This document shows, one piece after another, positions 52,292 through 61,230 of a stretch of DNA of 64,000 bases. Positions within the stretch are counted from its first letter, which is position 1. Each line of letters begins with the position of its first letter. Below the pieces are notes generated by a model, which saw nothing but the letters and a program-made list of their open reading frames with translations, was not told the origin of the DNA and did no database searches. The DNA is from Ianthella basta (lineage: Eukaryota; Porifera; Demospongiae; Verongiida; Ianthellidae): positions 3,450,408 through 3,514,407 of the forward strand of contig OZ025870.1 of assembly GCA_964019415.1 (NCBI GenBank), written 5' to 3'. The position numbers and the translations under genes are program-made.

Positions 52292-52315
52292 ACTAACCCA
52301 ACACACTTTACTCAC

Positions 52316-52450
52316 GGAGGTAGGATGAACTGTGACTTGTCCCAGTGGGGGTGGTCCTGCCCCTCCCTCTGCTCCAAATACACTGTACTCAAACTCAACA
52401 CGGCCAGTGTTCCTCAGCACCACTGCCTCCAGGAGCACCCTGTCATACAA
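52316..52450 (-). CDS. HYDIN: HYDIN-like exon upstream of the giant intron
   Basis: A 45-codon phase 0/0 exon between acceptor GTGTAG and a perfect donor GTGAGT. It encodes LYDRVLLEAVVLRNTGRVEF, then EYSVFGAEGG, then PPPLGQVTVHPTS. L-NTG-V-FE-SVL followed by a Pro/Gly-rich loop is a well-known repeating signature of HYDIN domains. Its continuation, EQVLTVSYLPGTP, is in the exon at 3294-3377, across the satellite. The acceptor is preceded directly by a (TG)n/(TC)n tract. Confidence 0.93.
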
Positions 52451-52531
<81 letters not shown>

Positions 52532-52534
52532 AAA
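52451..52534. repeat. (CA)n(GA)n microsatellite abutting an acceptor
   Basis: CA repeats followed by AGAGAG fill over half of the roughly 146-bp intron 52451-52596. In HYDIN sense this is (TC)n(TG)nTAG, so the microsatellite itself is the pyrimidine tract of the acceptor at 52451. Confidence 0.95.
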
Positions 52535-52596
52535 GTGGTCACTTCAGGCAGAGTTATACACCACCTAAACACTCCATGATACTGAACACTGTACAC

Positions 52597-52806
52597 ATGT
52601 CCCTCCTCCTCCTCCTCCTTGCCACAGTCGATTGTTGTCCTGTCAAGGTGGTAGGTGACCTGTGCAGACTCCCCTCTGAGATGGACATGGTACGAGGGTC
52701 CTCCTTCCACCCGGCACACTGCCACTGCATGTGCCACCAACCCACAGTGACCGTAGAAAGTCAGCTTGATTTGCTGTGTCTGCCCAGGGGTCAGGATGTC
52801 AAAGAT
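52597..52806 (-). CDS. HYDIN: HYDIN-like exon, TPGQ..VEGGPSYHVHLRGE
   Basis: Acceptor CCCCTAG just above 52806, phase 0. It encodes IFDILTPGQTQQIKLTFYGH, then AVAVCRVEGGPSYHVHLRGE, then YHLDRTTIDCGKE and a short Glu run. PGQ-Q---FTFYGH and VEGGP-Y-V-L-GE---V-Y-L----IDFG are HYDIN signatures. The 3' end is less sure: donor CAT|GTGTAC at 52597 gives a multiple of three and keeps phase 0 for LYDRV in the next exon, but the GAGGAG repeat and several nearby GT sites leave a few codons of doubt. Confidence 0.88.
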
Positions 52807-52959
52807 CTAGGGGAAAGGGAGGAGTTAATTGTATGGGGAAGCAGCATACATACATATGTCATAATTCAGCTATGATCCATAGTATACAATACACAGTTGA
52901 AGATAAGTACATTCAACACTTTTGCACACAATTTATCTTTGTTAGTGTGAAAGAATATA

Positions 52960-53142
52960 CAGTGAACCTGTCTAAGAGGGTCACTATGTAAGGCAGCCCC
53001 CTTTTTAAACAGCCAGCCTTCCTGTCACCAAATAACTCTAACATAGCACTAAGACATTAGAGTTTACTTCTGTAAGGCAGCCACCTCTCTAAGAAGGGCC
53101 TATAACCAGCCCACAGGTGACCATCTTAGACAGGTTCCACTG
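52960..53142. mobile_element. Tc1/mariner-type MITE
   Basis: A 183-bp element between TA dinucleotides (52958-52959 and 53143-53144) with terminal inverted repeats of about 27 bp. The left end is CAGTGAACCTGTCTAAGA, then GGGTCAC. The right end, reverse-complemented, is CAGTGGAACCTGTCTAAGA, then TGGTCAC. TA target sites and CAGTG-AACCT ends are typical of Tc1/mariner/pogo non-autonomous elements. It has no coding capacity and lies in the HYDIN intron between 52806 and 53279. A related pogo-like DNA-binding-domain fragment occurs at 57248. Confidence 0.85.
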
Positions 53143-53278
53143 TACCAACATTCATGTATACACATGTACATGCAGGTAGCTAGGGCTTGGTGTGTTCCCT
53201 TTGAAGGTGCACACTCTTAACTGGAAAGGGCCAGTGTCCTCGAGTCCCCACTATAGTGCGTTACACCACCATGATTAC

Positions 53279-53410
53279 CTGCTGGATACTGATAGGGACA
53301 AAGGGGTCTTCTTTAAAGACATCGCAAGATCGTAGTTGATATGGGCACATGCTTTTCAGCCTTATCCTTAACTGCAGGAATGTGCCCGTAACATTGGAAA
53401 TACAGGTAAA
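53279..53410 (-). CDS. HYDIN: HYDIN-like exon (most upstream seen)
   Basis: A 44-codon phase 0/0 exon with donor CAG|GTAATC and acceptor ATTAG. It reads FTCISNVTGTFLQLRIRLKS, then CDVFKEDPFVPISIQQ, and joins in frame to IFDILTPGQ of the next exon. An N-S/T-G-FL-LR-RLK strand followed by P--SI--IFD-L-PGQ fits the HYDIN domain sequence. I find no convincing further upstream HYDIN exon between here and 64 kb, although a protein of several thousand residues requires one. Confidence 0.75.
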
Positions 53411-53684
53411 CTAATGTATAATTAATGCAGATAGTGAAGAAGATGATGCAGAAACACAGAGCACATGTACAGTGATGCCACTCTAGATGAGCTGGCTGCT
53501 GTGTTTCAGTAGCAGGATATCATGTGATCATGTATTTACGGATGTGAACGCAACAAAATGGCTGAAATGTCATGAATTATCAATGCATGTTGTCCCACTA
53601 ACTGCACCCTCGAGCGTGGGTGACCCCAGATCGTATAATAGGATGGGGATTGTCCTGGTATAGATGTACATATATATATAGCCC

Positions 53685-53800
53685 CAGGGGTCAGGCATTG
53701 GTTAGACTGGTTAGAAATCCTGATCTGCGTGTTAGAATGGTGTTCGAAACCCCACCTATTGGGGCGGGAATTTGCAGCAAAGTTGCGCCCAAGGGGTGGG
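53685..53800 (+). repeat. tRNA-derived SINE-like repeat
   Basis: An A-box-like TTGGTTAGACTGG (53698-53710) and a B-box-like GGTGTTCGAAACCCC (53739-53753) are 41 bp apart, as in a tRNA-type pol III promoter. GGTTAGAAATCCTGATCTGC between them resembles a tRNA head. A full cloverleaf is not evident, which suits a SINE or decayed tRNA pseudogene better than a functional tRNA. Confidence 0.5.
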
Positions 53801-54029
53801 GGAAAGAGCAGCAGCAAAGTTACAATTAATCTCCACCTCTTACCTGGGGCACCCTGAGGTGGGATAGGTGGGGACATCGATTGATAGGTGCATAAAAATA
53901 GATAGAAAAAACAAACATGCTTCAAACTCGCTCCAAGGCTATACTTGTTGGACTGTCACCAGTGCTCAGATCCTCACCTTCGTGTCTGTATGTGAGTCCT
54001 CCTACACAACTTGGGTCCATAGGTGCTCT

Positions 54030-55225
54030 GTGTTGTGCCCCATGAGCATGCAAATTTGCTGTGAAAATCAAAATATAATAATTATGCTACCCATGGCTAT
54101 CTACTGCTCTTAGCTATGCACCGTCAATTGGCTAGTTTTATCGTTATGTGCTAATACAATAAAAGATAAGAGTAGCCATATTTATTGTATATGGGCTCAT
54201 TCCTTTGCTTGACTTTACAAGTATGACATCTGATACACACATTAGGCTAATGCATGGTAACCTAAGCTCCACATCTTTGATCGGTGCAAAGATTTTCAGT
54301 ATAATTATATGATGTCCCTTTTACTGCCATGTGGCATGAATTTACAAATTAGCAGCACAACATGCAATATCAAGTGCAGCAGATTTTCAAATAAGCTCTG
54401 GATTCAAATGCACATGCCAGGCCAGCATGACTGATTGTTTTCTGTGCACCATTCCTGCACCATTTTGTATAGTATACATACGAAATAAGACACCTGTAGC
54501 TAATACACCACCATTGGTACTCCATTCACTGTGTACCTTTGCACCTGCATCATTATTGTAGGTGAAGAAACGTCATGACAAATGTCTGGCAAGTACATGT
54601 TGAACCACAGCATTCATTGTCCACATCTTAAATTAGCACAATGTCATATTAAAGTTGGAATTAATTAATGCTTGAATATGTATAAATGGACATTTCAGCA
54701 GCAATTAATGTGCAGTATTATACTCATCAGTGTCACACATGTAGTCGACTCTGTGCACCACGACATCTCCATGGAGCGATACACTAACCTTTCCAAATTT
54801 ATGCAATGACACATGCACATCACTGAGTAATTGTGAAATGAAACACATGGTTTTTAGCTGGAAAGATGGATTAAACACTAAGTTAAACCTGCATATTTAG
54901 TAAATGTATACACTTGCCTGCATGCATGGGCTAATTATAATTGACAATGCATTGTGACTTGCTATTTTGTGTATGCATGCTTCATGCTATAGCATAATTG
55001 CTCCAATCCATTGATAAGTTGTTTTTAAATGTTTAGCAATATTTTGAATAAACATAATAATAATTACTATTATCTATTATTATGTATAAGTATAACTTGT
55101 AATATTACATAGCATTTTCACATTGTAGCCATAATGGGCTTAATCCAGGTAATACACCATGTTTCTATTTTCTATACCTATAGCAAAACAGCAAATGTAT
55201 GCATCAATTGTAAGAAATTTTACAC
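54030..55225. other. no gene or repeat recognised
   Basis: AT-rich sequence with many stops in all frames. I see no splice-flanked open exon, tandem repeat or RNA gene. Confidence 0.6.
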
Positions 55226-55228
55226 AGT

Positions 55229-56212
55229 TCAATACAAAGCCACAACTTCAACAGAGGCTGACCTTGTTACGCACGAATCATACTCATGCCACACATAGCC
55301 ACCAGCAACGAACAATGTATGACTCCCAAGTGGCACAACAGCATGGCGGAACTTCCCAATGTTCATGTTCCCCACTTTGATCCAATGGTTGCCATCTTGT
55401 TCTCTGACTAACCTGTAGATGACGTCCTGGGGCTTGCCATCTTTCACACCACCAACGGAAAAGATGGAATTTTCACAAGATACTACCGTGGACCGTAAGA
55501 CAGGAAGGTCAGTTGTTGGTTTCCACAAACATTTCTCTGACATTGCTGCTGGGAATTGGACAGCTTTCTCTAGATCAGTGCATTTCACTCTCCAAGTATT
55601 GCAGGAAAAGTCACTATCCTCATGAAAGCTTGATGACCCACCTGTAGCGTAGATGTACCCTTCAAAGCAAACTAAGAAATGTGATCGTCGAGCTTCTGGC
55701 AGTTGCAGTTCTGGAGGAGTATTCCATTGCTGAGATGTAAAATTGTATACATCTACCCTGTTTACAGCTGTGCGATCTGTACCATTTTCAACTCCACCAG
55801 CAACAATAAGAATGCTACCATAGTGGCAAACTGCAATTGCCATTCGTGCTCTAGGCATTGGTGAGAGCATACTAGGCCTCCATCGACCCTCTTTCTCAAT
55901 CCAGGACCACACAATATCAGTGGGCTCATCAGTCTTCACATCACACCCTCCTAGCAATGTAATTTGGTCATTCACAAACACAATATCTGCATTGTAAATT
56001 GGAGCTTTGGGCAGCGTAGACCATGCTAGATCTTTTAGTGAGTACACGTGAATTTGGCAACTTTTTGGCATGTCGTCTTCTCTAGTTCCTGAGATGCAAA
56101 TTTTATTTTCAAAAATGACTGAGGAAATCACATTCATTGCAACAGGCAAGCGTGGTAATTTAAGGAAATTGCTGCCAGCTCCACTATTCTCTTTTGATTG
56201 AAAGAAGAATTC
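55229..56212 (-). CDS. Kelch-repeat protein, exon 2 (C-terminal)
   Basis: 327 codons plus TGA. It encodes most of a Kelch beta-propeller. Double-Gly strands recur at LLGGCD, IVAGGVEN, YATGGSSS, FSVGGVKD and FVAGGYVW, with conserved Trp such as DLAWSTLPKAP, GRWRPSMLSPMP, QQWNTPPELQLP and NHWIKVGNM. This suggests five or six blades. No BTB or BACK domain is visible in the window. The last lines, HAVVPLGSHTLFVAGGY..SVEVVALY, close the propeller. The acceptor TTAATGCAG above 56212 joins EFFFQSKE in phase 0 to exon 1. The protein is probably an intracellular scaffold; the substrate is unknown. Confidence 0.88.
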   Translation of the reverse strand, partial: EFFFQSKENSGAGSNFLKLPRLPVAMNVISSVIFENKICISGTREDDMPKSCQIHVYSLKDLAWSTLPKAPIYNADIVFVNDQITLLGGCDVKTDEPTDIVWSWIEKEGRWRPSMLSPMPRARMAIAVCHYGSILIVAGGVENGTDRTAVNRVDVYNFTSQQWNTPPELQLPEARRSHFLVCFEGYIYATGGSSSFHEDSDFSCNTWRVKCTDLEKAVQFPAAMSEKCLWKPTTDLPVLRSTVVSCENSIFSVGGVKDGKPQDVIYRLVREQDGNHWIKVGNMNIGKFRHAVVPLGSHTLFVAGGYVWHEYDSCVTRSASVEVVALY

Positions 56213-56282
56213 CTGCATTAAGGTATATATGTAACGATTACATGAAGAATATATATACATACAGTGTAGGCTGTATACTTAC

Positions 56283-56456
56283 TAACCATGCATTTAAACA
56301 TGCAGAGTTAACAGTTAGCTCTGGTCCATAAAGTGCCACTGACATGCATTTTTTCAGCAAACGATAGTCTACTGATAATGAACAACTGCCGTGGTGGTTA
56401 TAAGCGACTCTGATGCCTGCAATAGGGGGAATGATGAAGTTGCCAAAAGGTGTCAT
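56283..56456 (-). CDS. Kelch-repeat protein, exon 1 (N-terminal)
   Basis: A 58-codon exon from ATG at 56456 to a perfect donor GTAAGT, phase 0. It encodes MTPFGNFIIPPIAGIRVAYN, then a CSLSVDYRLLKKCMSVALYG segment, and joins exon 2 across a 70-bp intron for a 385-aa product. The region is Cys-containing and I recognise no domain. The ATG is the first in the frame, but a further upstream exon cannot be excluded. Confidence 0.7.
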
Positions 56457-57110
56457 TTTTCTATTAATGATGTAACAAATATACTGCTTCCAGAAATTCT
56501 TGTGATGTCACAAGAGGAACGGATATTTTCCAGGGTCGAGAACACATGAACTTAGTGTGTCCTGTATGCAGTGATTCACCATGAGGCTAACATGAATTGC
56601 TCAGTGTTTAAGGAGAGTACGACATGTATAGTGAGGATAACAGTGAGTACGGCGACGACAGGAACTTGGACTACTAGCAATGGAGCCGTATTTCAGTACA
56701 AACGGTCGTAGGCCTTGACGTGTCGGCGAAGATTTTGGCCACTCAGCTGAGGACAAGGACAAGGCAGACTGGGCAAGACAGTCAATTATCGCTGTACAAT
56801 TGAACTTCAGTTAAGGAGGTTGAAACCAACCTGTCCAACTGAAGAATAATGGAGGCCCTACACATCCACTGAATGCCCTACACCACTAACCTGGATTGTG
56901 GGCTAAACATTGACCCTGTCTGGTTTCTCCTCTTGACCTGACCCTATTACACCACCCCCCCCTCTACATACCCCGTTAAAACCCTTTTAATTTACTGTAC
57001 ATGATGTAACTCCCTTCACATATAGCATCTATGATGTCACTGAACTTAATGTCACCCCCCCCCCCTTTCCCACCATATTACCTTATAAATAGTCATACCT
57101 CACCCATGTT
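56457..57110. other. intergenic, simple-sequence C runs
   Basis: Immediately upstream of the Kelch ATG. It contains poly-C runs near 56955-56965 and 57055-57065 and no recognisable gene. The part from about 56.9 kb on may belong to the retroelement that carries the hammerhead-like motif at 57117. Confidence 0.45.
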
Positions 57111-57116
57111 TTGTAT

Positions 57117-57152
57117 ACAACTGATGAAGATCTTCGGATCAAAACGTCTTGT
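57117..57152 (+). ncRNA. decayed hammerhead ribozyme-like motif
   Basis: The order matches a minimal hammerhead: stem I strand ACAA (57117-57120), core CTGATGA (57121-57127), stem II GATC-TTCG-GATC (57129-57140, a perfect 4-bp stem with a stable tetraloop), AAAA where the core needs GAAA (57141-57144), then ACGTC, with cleavage expected after C57148, and TTGT (57149-57152) pairing back to ACAA. Stem III (ACGT) is self-complementary with no loop, as in hammerheads thought to act as dimers in Penelope-like elements and related repeats. The G12-to-A change should abolish cleavage. This was judged by eye; no covariance search was run. Confidence 0.5.
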
Positions 57153-57247
57153 TCTATTGAATTAATGTTTCCTGCTGTGATCTGCTCCAGTAATTCTCCC
57201 CCTTCTAACAACAATACACCACGCAGCAATGAACCTCTACAGCATCA

Positions 57248-57483
57248 TTTAAGCTGAAGTTTATTGACTATGCCTCGCAGTATAGTAACAGAGCAGCTGC
57301 CTGGATGCATGGAATTGATGAGAAGAGAGTTCGCGAGTGGAAGAAACAAAAGGAAGACTTGGAGAATCTCCTGGCAAAGAGGAAGTGGCTGGATGGGGCA
57401 GGTCACAAGCAGCACTACCAGACGTCAAAACATTGCTGACTCTGTGGATCGATGATGTGAGAGCAGAAAATTATCTCGAATAG
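57248..57483 (+). pseudogene. pogo/Tigger-like transposase DNA-binding domain fragment
   Basis: One frame reads FKLKFIDYASQYSNRAAAWM, then HGIDEKRVREWKKQKEDLEN and LLAKRKWLDGAG, ending at TGA (57437). This is the Brinker/CENP-B-like helix-turn-helix pattern (K-EA--YA---SNRAAA--FG-DEKR-REW-KQKE-L) found at the N-terminus of many domesticated and active pogo-like transposases. After a frame change, LWIDDVRAENYLE continues the expected segment before another stop at 57481. No DDE domain is visible downstream, so it is a degraded fragment. Confidence 0.75.
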
Positions 57484-58503
57484 TAGCTGCCATCAAATAG
57501 ACGCCACATTCTTCCAGACCTGAAAACAATTGTAACCACAATGTTCCATCATCAGGAGCAGTTCTTCAGTGTGAACGGAAAGCTGAAACAGCCAAGTCCA
57601 TACGCGGTGGCATTCATGAAAGACGGCCTGTCTGCACGTGGACACATTCTACACCATATCCTGCCTTGCTCCATGTTTGTTTGCCGCAGTGGCTTCACAA
57701 TATGAACGATTACTGGAGCGAGTAAGTGCTCCACTGATTTGCCACAGGGAGGTCTGTAATTGCTTTACACTTGCACCTTCAATGGTCCTGAAGATACCGT
57801 CAAGGAGGAGAAGCATTGCTTATGTGCATATTGGCATGCAAATTTGCAATTTTAATTTCATGAACCTCCACGGATTCGCAAAATTTGTGAAAATATCATC
57901 CTGCGAAAATTTGTATGTATACGGTAATAGCCTTTATAATTAATTATTATTTCTTGTTTCTGTACTTTTTATAGTGTGTAGCTAGCTAAGCTGTAGCTAC
58001 ATGCTAACCCATGACCATAGGATGTTGATGCTGCTACTGGACTTATTTTCTGTAACCTTAGGGCTCGAGGTTTCAGCTAGCTAAGTACGTAGGTTCTGTG
58101 CTAATTATAACCCATCAAAAACAATGCAGAAACGGCTGCTGGAAGCCAATTAACAGTAATTAAAATGGTAGGGATATGCACGAACAAGAATGTACTTCAA
58201 ACGGTGCAACTTTGGCGGAGGATAGCAACGTACGTACCTCCAAAATGGACATATGACAACATTGCTAAACTATTGAACTGAATTTGAAGGATGGAGGAGT
58301 AGGTAACCAAATAAAGCGTTTGATAACATCATCATAAAATGGCGTCTCTCGTGCAGCAACATCACTCAGAGTACTGGAAACCTACACACTGAGTGAGCTG
58401 TAGCGCTTTCGTTGCCTATACTATGAATGAATACAGTTAACCTAATTTGCAGTAGTTTCGTCTTGGTATAATTTTGATAGCTAAGTTTGTTCATCAGTTA
58501 CAG
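57484..58503. other. no firm gene; dispersed-repeat remnant and YY1-like site
   Basis: At about 57870-57930 there is a GCAAAATTTGTGAAAATATC-type stretch ending in TATACGGTAA, which resembles a dispersed repeat end but has no partner here. At 58336-58346, AAAATGGCGTC matches a YY1-type site and overlaps a 17-codon ATG frame (58339). No clear exon is seen. Confidence 0.35.
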
Positions 58504-58595
58504 CTGACAAAGAAGAATATGAAGAATATGAAGACAAAAAGCATGTTCTTGAGTGTCATTTTCTTGCTGACAGACCATGTTCACGTGCCTTCCAG
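58504..58595 (+). CDS. possible exon of an unknown gene
   Basis: A 92-nt open segment lies between a CAGTTACAG acceptor and a strong CAG|GTAAGT donor. One frame gives DKEEYEEYEDKKHVLECHF, then LADRPCSRAFQ. A second frame is also open and hydrophobic. I recognise neither, and support is only the splice sites. Confidence 0.3.
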
Positions 58596-59271
58596 GTAAG
58601 TTTAGTGTAAGAATAGTTTGTATTTAACTCTACTGAGCCTTGTTTCGGCAGTTTTCGGCACTTTTTGTGATTTCATCCCTATACCAATGATATTGTGAAT
58701 TCAAAACACCTTGTACCATCCCAACATATGGAGAGTACTATCGTACTCTCAGATAAGAAGATGAAACATGAAAAAGTCAAGTTCCTTTTCAGTGGGAGCA
58801 CGCAGTTTCACTCAGAAGTAAGGTTAAGCTGAGTGGTATACAACTGACACTTCATCATGGGTAGCCTCTTTCGTCATTTTTTTTAGCCCTACATGGTAAT
58901 AGCACTACTATTCATTTGTATTACAGCATACAAACGACCACTGCCATCCCTACATAGACAGCACTACCATGCTGTCTGATATGGGACACAATTATAGTTA
59001 ATATTATTGCATTGTATATGTGTAAGGGAACCAAATGAAGTAAAGATGCTGTCACTTTTGGACTGCTGTTGAGTTTTTATTTTTTATTACGCTGTTTAGT
59101 TTTGACACAGTTTAGTTTGTAATTGAGGTATTATTCATTATTGATGAAGTTAGGGTGTTACTGCGTCCTTGCTTGTGCTTTTATTTCCCAGAATCTGTTT
59201 GAACCCATGGGTGTGGGGATGCATCATTCCTATTGATAAATATATCTACGTAAGTAACTAATCTTCCTCAC

Positions 59272-59513
59272 TTGTTTCCTCTGCCTTGACAGCAGTCTCT
59301 CCTTAAGGCTAGTGATTTCTTGTTTACTGGCATCTAGCTCGCTCTGTAAGGCTGTGTTGCCATCAGTCAGTTCAATCCTCTCTTGCTCAGATCTCTTCAA
59401 TTCATCCTGTAACTCCTGGACATGGGACAGCAGCTCATTGCCACCAACCTCTTTCTCCTTCACCCCAACTTTGTTTTGCTCCTCCTCAACTTTGGGAGGC
59501 AACTTCTCTTCAA
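59272..59513 (-). CDS. coiled-coil exon of an unknown gene
   Basis: About 80 codons ending at donor CAA|GTGAGG. It reads EKLPPKVEEEQNKVGVKEKE, then ELLSHVQELQDELKRSEQER, then ALQSELDASKQEITSLKERL. Heptad spacing of Leu/Ile/Val with charged flanks predicts a long coiled coil. The upstream boundary is unsure: an AAG acceptor near 59514 is possible, and the frame stays open to an ATG at 59562. No family is recognisable. Its neighbours are non-coding, so whether it belongs to a multi-exon gene or to the HYDIN 5' part cannot be told. Confidence 0.45.
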
Positions 59514-59562
59514 ATGGATGAATGCAATGGACATTATTCATAACATTGCACATGTGTATCAA

Positions 59563-60149
59563 TAAATGCTTTTATGATTAGTACAATACCGTATTCTCTC
59601 TAAACTTCCCTTCCTAATATGCCAACCAGAATTATAACAGTGCAAACTTACTCTAAACAATGACAAATACCAACTTCTTTAATATTGGTCACATTATTGA
59701 AAAATCAAGAGGCACGAAGCATATTCAACATTTAGTCACATTAGATACGTACATAGATAGCCTCTAGCTGCACCATGTGCAAAAACAACCACTGGAAGTT
59801 GCACATGTACATTATCTCTGCACACAGCCACAGCATGCCTATACTTTGTTCTTGGACATTCTTGGAACAGACAACGCTTGTAGGTTATGGCAGTTCTGTT
59901 TACATAAGGCAAATCATAACACAGAGGTGTGAATTCCTGAATTCCTCTGTTTCCGTGGCTACGTGCGCAATGTCATGTGATGTGCACATGATCTGCAATT
60001 ATCTTAGGAAAGAAAATGTCTTAGAAAATTGTATCTGGCGGCTAGGTATGTACCTAAGGACGAAAACAAGCCTTTCTGAGCAGACTTGATCTAATCGTTT
60101 GAGCGAAAATGCCAAAGAGCATGTGCTATAATGTCGTCAGCCACTTTTT
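59563..60149. other. no gene recognised
   Basis: Scattered short open frames without splice or family support. No tandem repeat. Confidence 0.5.
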
Positions 60150-60977
60150 GGGGCGCCAAAGGCGCCCCTATATTGTTTTCAGATTTAGGTATTCGTATGG
60201 CTTCATGTTCGTATATATATATATATATATATTTCTGTCATTGCAAATGGCGGCGCTCACGTCAATCTTTACAAAGCTTTAAATGCTCTCTAATGACATT
60301 TCGCCGTGTTTGAATCGAACGAAATGTGGTCATAAACATGTGTTAATAGAGTGATACTAATAAAAAGCCTAAGGAACGTCTCTTCTGCGAGATACGGCTC
60401 CAATTATCACTGACGGACATTGTAAAATGGCCGCGCGCTCGACGCTTTCTGTTTGCTAGGCTCAAAACCATCTTTCTTTAGATTTCGCCGTGTATCCAAA
60501 GAACGCAAAGTGTTTCTAGAACATGTTTAAGTAATAGTATTGTGGTAGGAAGCTTACTTAACTGTTTTTCTACGAGGTACAGCCCTAAATACAACAGAAG
60601 TCTAGTGACCCGTAGGCCAATAATGGGAGACCAGCGAGTCATGACACATAATTATAGCCATGATTCGCTTCGCTTTTAGCCAGCACACTCCTCCAGGCAC
60701 AAAGTAACAATTGCTCATTCAGAATGTCATATAGATCAAAAAGCAGTAAGCAAACATTTGACAGTTTGGTAGGGATGCTTTCACTGGATATGACTGGCTG
60801 CTCTGGAGACTTGAAACTCTTGCAAACCCAACGGTCTAGTGTGTCTTGATGTATCTTTGAGGCCAACAACAATACTGTACCCCCAACTATCTGATTTACT
60901 GAACATACATGGGAAAATTGCTAGCAAGTAGTTCGAGGTTCAGGGGCGCCCTGGCGCCCCACGAGTTTTTTAACTCG
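60150..60977. repeat. segment bracketed by GC-rich perfect hairpins
   Basis: The left hairpin at 60150-60168 is GGGGCGCC-AAA-GGCGCCCC. The right hairpin at 60943-60960 is GGGGCGCC-CT-GGCGCCCC, followed at once by CGAGTT-TTTT-AACTCG (60962-60977). Between them lie two diverged copies of a roughly 180-bp unit (about 60245-60425 and 60424-60605), each starting with an ATGGCSGCGC YY1-like site and containing TTTCGCCGTGT and a CGAGATACGGCTC/CGAGGTACAGCCC stretch. It could be a foldback-type element or a decayed regulatory duplication. No coding capacity is evident. Confidence 0.55.
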
Positions 60978-61188
60978 AAATACTTGTTTTAGAAATATCA
61001 CAAGGATGTCACGAGTCATTGCCCCTGAAGGTGGGCTGTTACAATTGTTCGTAAAAAGAACTTTCTGGCTATCGGTATCGCCAGGTATAGGGCAGGTTGA
61101 TGGCTCGTTTCACATGCTAAGGAAATTATCTAGCTTTTCATTAGCATGCATTCACTGTTGAAAATGTGGTGTGACCATCATACCAAGG

Positions 61189-61230
61189 GTGTGATCAGTC
61201 ACACTATTACTTTAGTGTGATGTTCACACT
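61189..61230. promoter_or_regulatory. paired GTGTGA inverted repeats
   Basis: GTGTGA-TCAG-TCACAC (61189-61204) and AGTGTGA-TGT-TCACACT (61214-61230) are two perfect inverted repeats 10 bp apart. Further GTGTGA/CACACT half-sites lie at about 61170 and 61242. GTGTGA is the core of T-box protein half-sites, so a T-box cluster is one reading. A simple hairpin-forming repeat is another. Confidence 0.35.

Larger units (their letters stand above)
3378..52315 (-). other. HYDIN: giant phase-0 HYDIN intron (about 48.9 kb)
   Basis: The donor is GTGAGT just below 52316 and the acceptor is CTCTCCAG just above 3377. The flanking exons are both phase 0 and read ..LGQVTVHPTS|GEVAPLSEQVLTV.., continuous across one beta domain. 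The intron holds the whole satellite array, three LINEs, a 57-bp minisatellite and a short satellite remnant. The array stops only about 56 bp from the 3' splice site, so branch point and pyrimidine tract fit in the leftover unique sequence. All other introns seen in this gene are below about 350 bp. Confidence 0.85.

Noticed and set aside
53978-54027. Possible further HYDIN exon (splice-flanked 50 nt)
   Set aside because: Acceptor and donor look good, but the frame ending in phase 0, needed by the exon at 53279-53410, contains a stop.
58339-58392. 17-codon ATG frame starting MASLVQQHHSEYW as a first exon
   Set aside because: It ends in a stop before a usable donor, and the ATG overlaps a YY1-like ATGGCG site that explains it better.
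60131-60313. 60-codon plus-strand frame
   Set aside because: It runs through the GC hairpin and a TA microsatellite and has no recognisable domain.
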